Origin: Candidatus Cybelea palsarum
GTDB taxonomy: Bacteria > Vulcanimicrobiota > Vulcanimicrobiia > Vulcanimicrobiales > Vulcanimicrobiaceae
Length of the DNA: 32,285 nt
Reading direction: 5' to 3'
Assembly (NCBI GenBank): GCA_003166915.1
Contig: PMUK01000182.1
Span: forward strand, 286-32,570
A model generated the notes under the pieces. That model had not been told where the DNA came from. It ran no database searches and saw only the letters and a program-made list of their open reading frames with translations. The position numbers were made by a program, and so were the translations under genes. Positions 14,981 through 24,455 of this stretch are shown piece after piece (position 1 is the stretch's first letter; each line of letters opens with the position of its first letter).

Positions 14981-14994
14981 TCTTCGACTCGCGC

Positions 14995-15765
14995 TCAGGA
15001 CGACGCCAGCGCCTGGACGAAGCTGCGAAAGAGGACCGAGCCGCCGGAGGTTGCGAGCACGTCGTCGCCTTCGCGGCGGTCAAGATGGTTGAAGTTCCAA
15101 GCGTCTCGCTCGGGATGCGGCATGATTGCCAGCACGTTACCTGCGCGATTCACTAAGCCCGCGCAACCGAGGGCCGATCCGTTGGGGATCGCGGCTTGGT
15201 CCACCGCGCCGGTTGAATGTGCGTAGGTGAAAGCGAGATGGCCGCCCGCTACGATTTCGCGCAAATGCTCCGGCGTGGCAGCGAGGCGTCCCTCGGCATG
15301 CGCGGCCCAAGCCGGAACGATCGCATCCTCCGGCAAGGCCGCGGTAATCGCGCAACGTGCGGGCTCGATTGCGAGCTTCAGATAGACGTGCCGGCAGACA
15401 AAGTGCGGCGCCGGTGCGTTGCGAGTAAAAGCGGCAGTCGGCCGGCGGATGGAACCCGTCCCCGGCACCAGACCGGCTTCGAGCAGAATCTGCGCACCGT
15501 TGCAGATGCCGAAAACGAGTTTTCCACTTCCGGCCGCTTCAATGACGGAGTCCATCATGCGATCGTGGGCCGCAATTGCCCCGGCGCGAATGCGGTCCTC
15601 ATACGCAAAGCCGCCGGCGAGCACGTAGGCGTCGTAGTGCGCGAGGTTGCTCGCCTGCGACCAATGGACGAGCTCCGCGTTGCCGCCGCAGTCGCGCAGC
15701 AACCTCAGCGTTTCGTCTTCGGAGTTCGTCCCCGGAAAGACTGGAACCGCAATTCTGGCGCTCAT
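14995..15765 (-). CDS. purQ: Phosphoribosylformylglycinamidine synthase subunit PurQ (glutaminase)
   Basis: Class I amidotransferase that supplies ammonia to PurL. The 256-residue protein has VPVFPGTNSEDET (8-20), an oxyanion-type GGFAYEDRIRAGAIAA, the nucleophile C88 in VFGICNGAQIL, and the His-Glu pair in AIMPHPERDAW. It is some 25-30 residues longer than common PurQ, mainly around the segment after the nucleophile and at the C-terminus. The ATG at 15765 overlaps the purL stop as ATGA, showing coupling. The PurS-like gene follows 14 nt later. Confidence 0.95.
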   Translation of the reverse strand: MSARIAVPVFPGTNSEDETLRLLRDCGGNAELVHWSQASNLAHYDAYVLAGGFAYEDRIRAGAIAAHDRMMDSVIEAAGSGKLVFGICNGAQILLEAGLVPGTGSIRRPTAAFTRNAPAPHFVCRHVYLKLAIEPARCAITAALPEDAIVPAWAAHAEGRLAATPEHLREIVAGGHLAFTYAHSTGAVDQAAIPNGSALGCAGLVNRAGNVLAIMPHPERDAWNFNHLDRREGDDVLATSGGSVLFRSFVQALASS

Positions 15766-17942
15766 GGATAGAGCTGCGCCAACGGCTGCGACCAGGTCTC
15801 GTACAACCGCTCGACATCGAAGCGCGTGCCGTTGACGACCAGTTCGGGCGTATCGATCGTCGTGCCGATTTGAAGCGTTCCGGTTACATCCATTCCGCTA
15901 TCGCCACCGATTTCGCAGACGAATCCACCGGCTTCGCAGAGCGGATTGCCAAAGTCGATCTCGGCGCCGAGCTTGCGCCCCGCTAGCAAGGCATCGAAGG
16001 CCAGACGCGCAACTGCCGTGAGCATTCCGCCATCGGCGACAACGCGGCACGACCGCATAACTCCGCGCGCAATTCCATCTCTCACGATGGCTAGCGCGGC
16101 GCGTTCGGCATCGTACTCGATGTGCGGTAGCGTTCCTTTGTGCCCGAGCAACTCGGCCAGAACCGATCCACCCCCAACGAGCTCCCGGCTTCCGACCCAC
16201 AGCAGCGCCGAGCCGGCCGCCTTGAAACCCGGCGTGATGACGTTCGCGATATCGGCGATCGATCCGATGCAGGCCACGATCGCCGACGGCGGTATCGCGC
16301 GGCCGGTTGCCGCTTCGTTGTAGAGGCTGACGTTTCCGGAGACGAACGGCAAATCGAGCTCCGTTGCAGCACGTGCCAACGCCTCGATTGCCGCCACGAA
16401 CTCGCCGTACTGCTCTGCTTTGCGGGGATTGCCGAAGTTGAGACAATCGGTCAAGCCGATCGGATGCGCGCCGACGGCCACAACGCGCCGCATCGCTTCC
16501 AGTACGGCCTGCTCCGCGGCATACGCGGGGTCGATGCGCCCGTATCGAGGATTGCCTGCAACGGCGAGCGCCACCCCGAGGCGCGAACCCGGAACAGGTG
16601 CCAAGACGCCGGCGTCGGCTGCGCCGCGCGGCAGAACGGTACGGCCTCGAACGACGGAATCGTAACGCCGATAGAGCGGCTCGCGCGAGCAGACGTCGCG
16701 GTGCGCCAGCACGCGCGGAAAGATTCCCTCGATGTCAACGGCCGGAAGCTCCTGCGCGGACACGCCGTGATAGATCTTTTCCGTGTAGGGCAGCTCGTCG
16801 TTAATCGTTCCGGTGAGAAACTCGCTCTCGACGTCCATCACGACCCGCTCGCGATATTGCAGAACGTAACGCTGCTGCGCGGTCACCTCGCCGATGACGA
16901 CGGCGCGCGCGTTGTACGCCACCTCGGGCAGACTGAACTCCTCGTTATAAATACGCAGGAGATCCGGGACGAATTCCAGCGGCGCGACCCACATCATTCG
17001 TTCCTGCGTCTCGCCGACGGCGATGACTTCGGGCGCAATCCCCTCGACCGCAACGTTGACCCTGCTCAGCTCGATCTGCGCGCCGTAGCCGCCATGTGCC
17101 GTCATCTCCGCCGAACATCCCACGATTCCACCCGCGCCGAGATCTTTAAAAGCAGCCGCAATCCTGCGCTCGCGCAAGAGCGCAAAGACGCGATAGCTGG
17201 CGCGCATCAGGACGTTTTTTAAGAACGGATCGGGAACTTGCACCGCACCTTTGTTGAGCTCGGCGTCACGCGCATCCAACGTGAGTGACGAGAACGACGC
17301 TCCGCCAAATCCGCTCGGGTCCGTCGCCTTTCCGACGAGCACGATCTGCCAGCCCTCGGCTCCTTTGGGCACGTACGAGTGAATGACGTCCTTCTCGTTG
17401 ACGACTCCAAGTGCGACGACGTTGACCAAACAGTTTTCGTCGAACCCGTGCTCGAAGTAGACGTCGCCGGCGAGGTTGGGAACGCCGATCGCGTTTCCAT
17501 AGGCGCCGATTCCATCCACGGCTGCACGCGCGATGTGACTCTGATGCGACGCGAGGTCGTCGCATCGACCAAAGCGCAGCGGATCGGCGACCGCGACGAC
17601 CTCGGCACCCATGCAGAGAACGTCCCGAACGATCCCGCCGATTCCTGTCGCCGCGCCCTCGAAGGGAACGACTTGGGATGGATGGTTGTGCGACTCGTGC
17701 GCGACGACGACGGCATAGCGCTCGCCGTCGTGCGTGCCGAGATGCAGAATGCCGGCATCCTCTCCCGGCCCGAGCAGGACGCGGGAGCCGCTGGTGGGGA
17801 GATTCTTTAAGAAGCGGCGGCTCGATTTATAACTGCAATGCTCGCTCCAGGCCGCGTCGAAGGCGTGGAGTTCCACGACCGAAGGATCTCGGCCGAGCTG
17901 CTGGGCGATGCGCTGCAGCTCCTCGTCACGAAGATTAACCAA
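15762..17942 (-). CDS. purL: Phosphoribosylformylglycinamidine synthase subunit PurL (small type)
   Basis: ATP-dependent synthetase subunit converting FGAR to FGAM together with PurQ and PurS. The 726-residue length and start (LRDEELQRIAQQLGRDPSVVEL) fit the small, multi-subunit PurL. Motifs include WSEHCSYKSSR with H35, VVAHESHNHPSQVVPFEGAA, DPLRFG, FKDLGAGGIVGCSAEM, and in the second half GLTDCLNFGNP and FVSGNVSLYNE. I chose TTG 17942: it is preceded by AAGG at a 6-nt spacing, and PurL similarity begins right there. An ATG at 18014 would add 24 arginine-rich residues read inside purC. The TTG start overlaps the end of the purC gene by 8 nt. Confidence 0.94.
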   Translation of the reverse strand: MVNLRDEELQRIAQQLGRDPSVVELHAFDAAWSEHCSYKSSRRFLKNLPTSGSRVLLGPGEDAGILHLGTHDGERYAVVVAHESHNHPSQVVPFEGAATGIGGIVRDVLCMGAEVVAVADPLRFGRCDDLASHQSHIARAAVDGIGAYGNAIGVPNLAGDVYFEHGFDENCLVNVVALGVVNEKDVIHSYVPKGAEGWQIVLVGKATDPSGFGGASFSSLTLDARDAELNKGAVQVPDPFLKNVLMRASYRVFALLRERRIAAAFKDLGAGGIVGCSAEMTAHGGYGAQIELSRVNVAVEGIAPEVIAVGETQERMMWVAPLEFVPDLLRIYNEEFSLPEVAYNARAVVIGEVTAQQRYVLQYRERVVMDVESEFLTGTINDELPYTEKIYHGVSAQELPAVDIEGIFPRVLAHRDVCSREPLYRRYDSVVRGRTVLPRGAADAGVLAPVPGSRLGVALAVAGNPRYGRIDPAYAAEQAVLEAMRRVVAVGAHPIGLTDCLNFGNPRKAEQYGEFVAAIEALARAATELDLPFVSGNVSLYNEAATGRAIPPSAIVACIGSIADIANVITPGFKAAGSALLWVGSRELVGGGSVLAELLGHKGTLPHIEYDAERAALAIVRDGIARGVMRSCRVVADGGMLTAVARLAFDALLAGRKLGAEIDFGNPLCEAGGFVCEIGGDSGMDVTGTLQIGTTIDTPELVVNGTRFDVERLYETWSQPLAQLYP

Positions 17943-19134
17943 GCGCAGCCTTCGGCGACATCGGGGGCGCCTGCTGCAACGAAGCGTCGGCGTGAAGTAC
18001 GGCCGAGCGTGCATTGGCCTGCATCAGCAGCGTCCGTCCGAAAAGCACGGTGTCTTCGAGTCCAAAGAGCTTCGCGCACTGCATTACCACACGTCCGATC
18101 TCGTCGCGGCCGTCGACGACCGGCGCCGACGAGGCTGCGTCGAGCATCGACCGGAGCAACTCGTTTTCGCCGACCGGAATCACGATCAGACGCGCGAAGC
18201 TCGCCTCGAGCTGCTGCATCAACTGAAGCACGAAGCCCGGTGTCGACGCGGCGTTGGCCACGTGGCGCACGGTCGGGACGCCGAGCTGGCCGAGGGCCTT
18301 GACGATTTCGTTCGTGCGCTCGACTTGTGAAGCAGAATCGGCAATAACGGCGACCATCCCCGAGCGCATGACCGGAAACGTTCCAACGAAATCCGCGACC
18401 CGTTCGTATGCCTGCTTGACGATCTGCAATGCCGGCTCGTCGACCGTTTCAAGGTTCCGGTAGAGCTGTTTATCGAGCATCAGCTCCTCGCGGGCTTGCG
18501 GCCAAATCCGCCACGAGTCGTTGTCGATGACATCGGCGATCACGAGCTGACCCTGATTCTCGCCGCCCGCCAGCCGGCCGAACTCGATCTTGAGATCCAC
18601 CAGCATGACATCGCGCTTCCGCCATGCGTGCGAAAGAATGTCGAACGTCAATCGTGCGAGCTCCGTCATCGCACCGACCTCTTGCGGCGCGGCGATGTTG
18701 CGCGCGACGATTTGATCGGGTGCGATCATGGGGTCGTGCGCCGCATCGTCTTTAAAGAAGAATTCGATCACGTGCGGCACGAGCAAGGTACCTCGCGCGA
18801 GGCCGGGATTGCGTTTGGCAAACGATCCAGCCGCAACGCCGCGGGTCACCACTTCGAGCGGTATCATGTTGGCGCGCCGGACGACCATCTCGTTGTTGTC
18901 GTCGTCCTCGCCGCCGGTGAGATAATGCGTCGGCAGACCGCAGAGATTGAGCAAGCGAAAAACGCGCGCAGTCGTCTGCGCGGCCAGCCGCCCCTTGCCC
19001 GCAATCACGTTGCGCCGCACGCCGTCGCCCGAGGAGATCTGATCGGTTTGCGCGACGACGAGCTGATGCGGCTGCCCGGGATTCTCGTACAGCACCTTCG
19101 TCTTGCCGCGCGCTATCTCGATGCCCTTATTCAC
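17935..19134 (-). CDS. purC: SAICAR synthetase fused to a degenerate PurE-like domain (PAICS-like)
   Basis: Residues about 6-253 are SAICAR synthetase, which adds aspartate to CAIR: ARGKTKVLYE, TDQISSGDG, the GSFAKRNPG loop (103-111), EFFFKDDAAHDP, LVDLKIEFG and ADVIDNDSWRIWP (200-212). The KRNPG and DNDSWR-WP forms resemble animal PAICS more than E. coli PurC. Residues about 258-385 (MVAVIADSASQVERTNEIVK and on) follow the PurE fold order, but the hallmark GSxSD, SAH(R/K) and AGG/AGR loop motifs are replaced by ADSAS, NAAS and PVGEN. AIR carboxylase activity is therefore doubtful. The start is GTG at 19134, overlapping the purB stop as GTGA. Confidence 0.9.
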   Translation of the reverse strand: MNKGIEIARGKTKVLYENPGQPHQLVVAQTDQISSGDGVRRNVIAGKGRLAAQTTARVFRLLNLCGLPTHYLTGGEDDDNNEMVVRRANMIPLEVVTRGVAAGSFAKRNPGLARGTLLVPHVIEFFFKDDAAHDPMIAPDQIVARNIAAPQEVGAMTELARLTFDILSHAWRKRDVMLVDLKIEFGRLAGGENQGQLVIADVIDNDSWRIWPQAREELMLDKQLYRNLETVDEPALQIVKQAYERVADFVGTFPVMRSGMVAVIADSASQVERTNEIVKALGQLGVPTVRHVANAASTPGFVLQLMQQLEASFARLIVIPVGENELLRSMLDAASSAPVVDGRDEIGRVVMQCAKLFGLEDTVLFGRTLLMQANARSAVLHADASLQQAPPMSPKAALG

Positions 19135-20549
19135 GTCACGCGCACCTCGGTCTGACGCGGGAAGGGCTCCAAGGCGTCGATACGGTCGGCTAAGAGCCGC
19201 GCGCGCTGCGGCGCGGTACCGACGTGACTGCTCGGGTCGAGCAACCGCCGTATTTCGGCCGGCTCGACGAGTGCGGTCAACTCCGCCGGCTCGGTCAACA
19301 ATCGCGCAAGCGGATTCTCGTCACCGCGACGAACCGCTTCCCACGCTTCCATCGATGCATTGCGCAACGCTTCGTGCAAGAGCTGGCGGTCTCCGCCGGA
19401 ACGCACCGCTTCCATCATGACCGCCTGCGTGCCGGAGAAGGGGGCATACGTGCGGACATTTTGTGCGATACGCCGCTCCTCGACGCGCAGACCCTCGATC
19501 ACCGTGCGAGCGAGCGTTACTAACTCGTCCGCGCAGAGCAGCGCTTCGGGCAACACGACGCGGCGGTTCGCGCTATCGTCGAGCGTTCGCTCCAAGAGGT
19601 TCGTCGCTGCGTTTTGCCAGGTCACGTCGGCGTAGCCGGGTAACAATCGAGCCAGCGAGCCGATCCGCTCGGAGAGGATTGGATTCTGCTTGAACGGCAT
19701 GACGGAGCTTCCGACTTGCGTTTGCGCGAAGGGCTCGCCCAGCTCGCCGAAGCCCGGGCTTGCCAGAACGCGAACGTCGGCGGCGAACTTTGAGAGCGAT
19801 GCTCCGAGCCCGGCCAGCGCGGAGAGCAACAGGTAATCGAGCTTTCTTGGATAGGTCTGCGTGCTGATCTCGCGAGCGGTCAATCCAAACTGTTCGAGCA
19901 CATAGGCTTCCATCTCCGCCGAGCGACCGCTTTCGCCGAAGAGGCGCTCGTAGGACGCCGCGGTACCGACGGCTCCCCGCAGTCCCTTCGTCGTGAGATT
20001 GTTGAAGACAAAGCGCAACTGTTCGTTATCCACGAGCAAGTCTTGCGCGTAGCTCGCGAATCGATAACCCAGCGTCGTCGGCTCGGCCGGCTGCAGGTGC
20101 GTGTAGGCCATGCAGACGAGATCCGAATAGGCGCGGATCTTCACACCGAAGGCGCCAAGCAGCTCGCGAAGATTCGACCCCACGTACGAGAGCGCCAGCC
20201 GCAGTCGATAGGTTTCGACCGTGTCTTCGATATCCATCGACGTCGCGCCGAGGTGGAGCTTTCCGCCGCCTCGTTTTGCTTGGGACGCGAAGAGCCGGAT
20301 CTCCGCCATCAGGTCGTGATGGATTTCACGCTCGATGGCCAGCGCCGCTTCGATGTCGATGTCGCCGGCATGCGCGCGCAGATCGTCGAGCTCGGCCTGC
20401 GCGATCAAGCCGTGCGCGGCTTGCGCTTCCGCGAGCGCGACCCACACGGCACGCCAGAGTCGCCGCCGCCTTTGCTCCGAGAACAGCGAGCGAAGCTCCG
20501 CGCGGCCATATCGCCAGGAGAACGGCGAGGCGTACGTACGATGATCCAT
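19131..20549 (-). CDS. purB: Adenylosuccinate lyase (animal-ADSL-like type)
   Basis: Cleaves SAICAR and adenylosuccinate, releasing fumarate; needed for both IMP and AMP synthesis. At 472 residues it has HDLMAEI (78-84), LHLGATSMDIEDT (98-110), THLQPAEPTT with H151, and the flexible catalytic signature GSSVMPFKQNPILSER (280-295). YASPFSWRYG at the start, ERTLDDSANRR and LLDPSSHVGTAPQ are forms I associate with eukaryotic ADSL rather than the shorter B. subtilis or E. coli PurB. It starts the minus-strand pur block at ATG 20549. The 61-nt gap to the divergent binding-protein gene must hold both promoters, but I see no clear boxes. Confidence 0.95.
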   Translation of the reverse strand: MDHRTYASPFSWRYGRAELRSLFSEQRRRRLWRAVWVALAEAQAAHGLIAQAELDDLRAHAGDIDIEAALAIEREIHHDLMAEIRLFASQAKRGGGKLHLGATSMDIEDTVETYRLRLALSYVGSNLRELLGAFGVKIRAYSDLVCMAYTHLQPAEPTTLGYRFASYAQDLLVDNEQLRFVFNNLTTKGLRGAVGTAASYERLFGESGRSAEMEAYVLEQFGLTAREISTQTYPRKLDYLLLSALAGLGASLSKFAADVRVLASPGFGELGEPFAQTQVGSSVMPFKQNPILSERIGSLARLLPGYADVTWQNAATNLLERTLDDSANRRVVLPEALLCADELVTLARTVIEGLRVEERRIAQNVRTYAPFSGTQAVMMEAVRSGGDRQLLHEALRNASMEAWEAVRRGDENPLARLLTEPAELTALVEPAEIRRLLDPSSHVGTAPQRARLLADRIDALEPFPRQTEVRVT

Positions 20550-20610
20550 GGATTTGAAATGGCCTTCGCCTCACGGGAAGCCGCGGCCTCGTCACCGTAG
20601 AAGCAACGCA

Positions 20611-22239
20611 ATGAAAGCGGCCACGGCACTATTGGCAGCCGTCGTAGCATGCTTGGCGGGGTGCTCGAAGAACGACTCGGCGCCGGGCATGCGTCATCCG
20701 TGGACGCATGCGGGCGTGCTGCGCATCGCCGTCACCGAGGAGCCGAAGAGCCTCAATCCGTTGCTCGCCGGAACCACGATCGAGATATTCATCGACCGGT
20801 TGATGTTCGAGCCGCTGCTGTCGGCCGACGCGCGCGGCAATACCGTGCCCATGCTCGCTGCCGCCGTGCCGACGCTAGCTAACGGGGGCATCAGCGCGGA
20901 CGGCCTCACGATTACCTATCGTTTGCGCCGCGATGCGTATTGGAGCGACGGCGTGCCGGTAACCGCGCACGACGTCGTCTGGTCCTGGCAGGCGATCGAG
21001 AACCCGAACAACGATGCGGTCTCGCGCCACGGCTACGACGAGGTGCGGGCAATCGACACGCCGGATGCGCACACCCTCGTCGTGCACTTGAAGAAGCGCT
21101 TTTCGCCGTTCGTGAACACCTTTTTCGCGGAGAGCGATCAGCCGTACGATATCGTTCCGGCGCACGTTCTGGCGCGCTACCCCAACATCAACAACGTGGC
21201 ATTCAACGCGCGGCCAGACATTGGCGACGGACCCTTTCACTTCGCGGAATGGCGGCGCGCCGACCGCATCCTGCTCGACGCAAACCCTCGCTTCTTCGAG
21301 GGGGCGCCGGCATTGAAGCGTGTCGAGATACTCTTCGTCCCCAACGAGGACTCGGCAATCAATCTGCTGCGCGCGCATGCAATCGACTACATCTATCAGC
21401 CGTCGATTCAGACGTATCCGACGCTCCGTTCCGTGCCGGACGCGCGGATCGTATGGGTCAACGTCAACGGCTTCGAGGGGGTGGAGTTCAATCTATCCCA
21501 TGCCGCGCTGGCCGACGGTCGCGCACGGGCGGCAATCGCGGCCGCGCTCGACAAGCCTTCTCTCGCGCTGACGCTGACGCACGGACAGGCCGTCGCCGCG
21601 ACGGAGGATCTGCCGAACTGGATGTGGGCCTTCGACCCAGTCGTTCGATCCGTGCCGTTCGATATGGCGGGCGCGCGGCAGCTGCTCGCGCAGGCCGGAT
21701 GGGTCGCCGGCCCCGGCGGGATCGTTGCAAAGCAGGGGCGGCCGCTGGAGCTGCTGCTCGTCACCGATAATGCAACCGCGACGCACCGGTCGGAGAGCCT
21801 CTTGATCCAAGCTGCACTGCGGCGAATCGGCATCGCCGTCGACGTGAAGTATTATCCATTGGATCTTCTCTACGCCCCGCAAGCGATGGGCGGCATCCAG
21901 CACGATGGAAAGTTCGACATGCTGGTCTATAGCTGGTATGCCGGCATCGATCCGGACAACTCATCCGAGCTCACCTGCGATAACGTCCCGCCGCACGGCT
22001 ATAACGACCCACGCTATTGCAGCCGCGCGATGGACGCCGCGCAGCAAGCGGCGCTGTCGAACTACGATCGCGCCACCCGCAAAGCAGCGTATTCTAAAAT
22101 CGAGCACCTGCTGGCGCAAGATAATCCGATACTGTTCTTCTGGTGGCAGCGCCAGCAAGAAGCAATCTCCGTCGACTTCCACGGCTTCGATCCCAACCCG
22201 GTCGTCGAGTCGTGGGACGCATGGCGCTGGAGTACTTAG
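20611..22239 (+). CDS. ABC transporter substrate-binding lipoprotein, OppA/DppA family
   Basis: A 542-residue family 5 extracytoplasmic binding protein, predicted to capture peptides or other solutes for an ABC importer. The N-terminus is a lipoprotein signal with lipobox LAGC (lipid-modified C18 in MKAATALLAAVVACLAGCSK). Typical family blocks follow: LRIAVTEEPKSLNPLLAGTT, LTITYRLRRDAYWSDGVPVTAHDVVWSW, GDGPFHFAEW and the ending PILFFWWQRQQEAISVDFHGF. ATG 20611 is preferred over an in-frame ATG at 20548, because the latter would bury the signal peptide. No permease or ATPase genes adjoin it, so it is an orphan binding protein. Its stop overlaps that of the convergent MFS gene by 3 nt. Confidence 0.93.
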   Translation: MKAATALLAAVVACLAGCSKNDSAPGMRHPWTHAGVLRIAVTEEPKSLNPLLAGTTIEIFIDRLMFEPLLSADARGNTVPMLAAAVPTLANGGISADGLTITYRLRRDAYWSDGVPVTAHDVVWSWQAIENPNNDAVSRHGYDEVRAIDTPDAHTLVVHLKKRFSPFVNTFFAESDQPYDIVPAHVLARYPNINNVAFNARPDIGDGPFHFAEWRRADRILLDANPRFFEGAPALKRVEILFVPNEDSAINLLRAHAIDYIYQPSIQTYPTLRSVPDARIVWVNVNGFEGVEFNLSHAALADGRARAAIAAALDKPSLALTLTHGQAVAATEDLPNWMWAFDPVVRSVPFDMAGARQLLAQAGWVAGPGGIVAKQGRPLELLLVTDNATATHRSESLLIQAALRRIGIAVDVKYYPLDLLYAPQAMGGIQHDGKFDMLVYSWYAGIDPDNSSELTCDNVPPHGYNDPRYCSRAMDAAQQAALSNYDRATRKAAYSKIEHLLAQDNPILFFWWQRQQEAISVDFHGFDPNPVVESWDAWRWST

Positions 22240-23462
22240 CGGGATTCGTTTCGAACCGCCGGCGTGAATAACGCGGCCACCGCCACGACGGCCATGCCGA
22301 TGCACGCGATCGTCATCGCGGTGTGCGGCGAGCGATGGTCCGCGACCCAGCCGAAGAACATTACACTCGGCGCCATGCCGGCGAGCACGAGCAGCCGGAC
22401 GGCGCCCATCAGCCGTCCGACCATGTGCTCGGGAGTGACGCGCATCCGGAATCCGATGATCTGTGCGATCTCGAAATTGGCCAGGGCGTTTGAGCTCGCC
22501 CAGAAGAAAGCTGCCAGCCAAATATTCGAGACGAGCACGACGGGAATAAAGAACAGCGCGTCGAGCAGATAGGCCAGTGTTAGAGAGCGCCCGAGGGGCC
22601 AGCGATCCGCGTAGCGCGCCGCGACCGACGCTCCGCCGATCGCGCCGAGCGCCGAGATCGCGAAAAAGAACCCGACCTGCTGATCCGTGGCGTCGAATCC
22701 TTTCTTGAGAAATGGAATCAGAATCGCATAGCAGCCGAAGCCGAAGATGTTGATCGAGAATGCCACCAAGGCTTGTGCGCGCATGCCGAGGTCGGCCCAG
22801 AGCACGCGATACCCGAGCGCGATGTCACTGAGAAAATGGCGCAACGTCGGCAGGCCGGTGCTCTGCTCGGGGCCGAGCGACTGAATCGACACCAGCGAGA
22901 GCTGCGAAGCCAAATAGGTGAGCGCATTGATCGTAAGCGCCGGCAGCGGCCCTAGGTATGCGAAGAGCGCGCCGCCGATGGCCGGCGTCACGAGATTCGA
23001 CGTGCTCTCGGCCGCTAAAAGCATCGCGATCGCCTTGGTGGACTGCTTGCTGCCGAGAAGATACGGAATGCTCGACGACTGTCCGCCCAGAAAGCCGGCC
23101 GCACAGATCGAGATGATCACCAGGCCGCCGTAGATCATCGGCAACGTCAAGACGTGCATCGCGTACGCAATCGCGAAAAAGCTCATCACGACAAAGCGCA
23201 CGGCGTCGCAGCCGATCATCAGCTTACGGCGGTCGAGCCGGTCGGCCAGCGAACCTCCGACGAGCGCGAAGAGTGAAAACGGCGCGACTTCGCAGATCAG
23301 GGCCGTGCCGGTCGAAAGCGCCGAGTGCGTCAGGTGGTAGGCCAAGAGCGGAACGGAAAGCATGCGCAATCCATCCCCGACAAAGCTCAGGGATTGACCG
23401 GCAAAATACCGCCGAAACCCGCGCGAAGCAAAAATGCTCGGCGCGTTGACCTCGCTAACCAC
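22236..23462 (-). CDS. MFS transporter (EntS-like, MFS_3 type)
   Basis: A 408-residue membrane protein with about 12 hydrophobic segments. The N-terminus (FASRGFRRYFAGQSLSFVGD) and loop 2-3 (GGSLADRLDRRKLMI) match the MFS subgroup that includes EntS and macrolide exporters. The substrate cannot be read from sequence; drug or metabolite efflux is most likely. It starts with GTG at 23462, 9 nt after the holA stop, so it is the last gene of the ribBA-ribH-mtnA-holA operon. Confidence 0.88.
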   Translation of the reverse strand: MVSEVNAPSIFASRGFRRYFAGQSLSFVGDGLRMLSVPLLAYHLTHSALSTGTALICEVAPFSLFALVGGSLADRLDRRKLMIGCDAVRFVVMSFFAIAYAMHVLTLPMIYGGLVIISICAAGFLGGQSSSIPYLLGSKQSTKAIAMLLAAESTSNLVTPAIGGALFAYLGPLPALTINALTYLASQLSLVSIQSLGPEQSTGLPTLRHFLSDIALGYRVLWADLGMRAQALVAFSINIFGFGCYAILIPFLKKGFDATDQQVGFFFAISALGAIGGASVAARYADRWPLGRSLTLAYLLDALFFIPVVLVSNIWLAAFFWASSNALANFEIAQIIGFRMRVTPEHMVGRLMGAVRLLVLAGMAPSVMFFGWVADHRSPHTAMTIACIGMAVVAVAALFTPAVRNESR

Positions 23463-23471
23463 GATCGAGTA

Positions 23472-24455
23472 CTAGCGGCGCAAGAATTCGGAGAGTCCGA
23501 CGCTGATCCGGTCGACGAGGGCGCGATGGTCGTCCGGGTCGTTGCCGGCCCTGCCCGTAACGATGGATTCGATTCCGTGAACTGCGCCTTCAAAGGCGAT
23601 GCGAGCGCGCCGAGCGCCGATGCGCCTGGCGAGCGGACGCAGCGAACGCTCCCGCCAGCGCATCCGCTCGGGAATCTGGCCGCCCGGCCGCGCCGCCTCC
23701 CACAAGTAGCGGCTCTCGGCCGCCAGCGCCGAGAGGAGCGCGACGGCAGCGCCTCGGTCGCCCTCAAAGAGTTCGTGGGCAATGGCGAGCGCCTCGGCGG
23801 TGTCGCCGGCGGCGAGCGCACTTGCGTACTTGTAAGCCTTCGGATCTCCAATCGTCAGCGTTTCGCGTGCTAACTCTGGGAGCGTGATTTTCTTGCCGGC
23901 GAGCGCGAGTTTTTCGAGATCGTTGCGGATGGTCGTTAAGTCCGCCTCGCTTCGCGCGAGCTCGCCGACGGCACGCGGTTCGGCGGTCGCATGTAAGCGT
24001 TCGAGCGTTTCGGCGACAAAGCGCGCGCGCGTTTGTTCGTCGGCCGTGGTATCGATGCGCAAGGCCCCGCGCCCCGCTAGACTACCCAAGGATTGCGGGC
24101 GCGCGCTACGCGGCGAGAGCAGGTCGCTCACGACGAGCGTATTGCCCTCCGGCACGTCCTGCGTCACCGCAAACAGCGCGCGTCGCGGATCCGCGCGCAG
24201 CGTTTGCGCCTCGCTCACGACGACCACGCGCCGGTCGGCGAGGAACGGCATCGCGCGCACGGCTTCGCGAAGGTGCGCCATATCGCCAAGGTCGTCCGGT
24301 CCGAATCGCGCAAGGTTGAGATCGCGCACCTCGGCCGGCAGTAAACGATCGAGGAGGACTTCCATGGCGCGCTCGGCGAGAGCGCGCTCCGTTCCCTCGA
24401 CGATGACGAGCTTGCCGATCGCGGGCTGCTTATCAAGAAACTCGTAGAATTTCAT
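23472..24455 (-). CDS. holA: DNA polymerase III delta subunit
   Basis: Clamp-loader subunit that opens the beta clamp. The 327-residue protein has the HolA layout: KFYEFLDKQPAIGKLVIVEG, DLNLARFGPDDL, REAVRAMPFLADRRVVVVSEAQTL, a middle helical domain with SEADLTTIRNDLEKLALAGKK, and a C-terminal collar domain ending ISVGLSEFLRR. The usual Walker-like GxD loop near the N-terminus is weak (VEGTERALAE), as in many HolA. ATG 24455 overlaps the mtnA stop as ATGA. The frame is open further upstream, but that lies inside mtnA. Confidence 0.9.
   Translation of the reverse strand: MKFYEFLDKQPAIGKLVIVEGTERALAERAMEVLLDRLLPAEVRDLNLARFGPDDLGDMAHLREAVRAMPFLADRRVVVVSEAQTLRADPRRALFAVTQDVPEGNTLVVSDLLSPRSARPQSLGSLAGRGALRIDTTADEQTRARFVAETLERLHATAEPRAVGELARSEADLTTIRNDLEKLALAGKKITLPELARETLTIGDPKAYKYASALAAGDTAEALAIAHELFEGDRGAAVALLSALAAESRYLWEAARPGGQIPERMRWRERSLRPLARRIGARRARIAFEGAVHGIESIVTGRAGNDPDDHRALVDRISVGLSEFLRR

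Noticed and set aside
16140-17222. Long plus-strand open frame of about 360 codons opposite purL
   Set aside because: It is antisense to clearly conserved PurL sequence and its His/Arg/Asp-rich product matches no family; such frames are common in GC-rich DNA.
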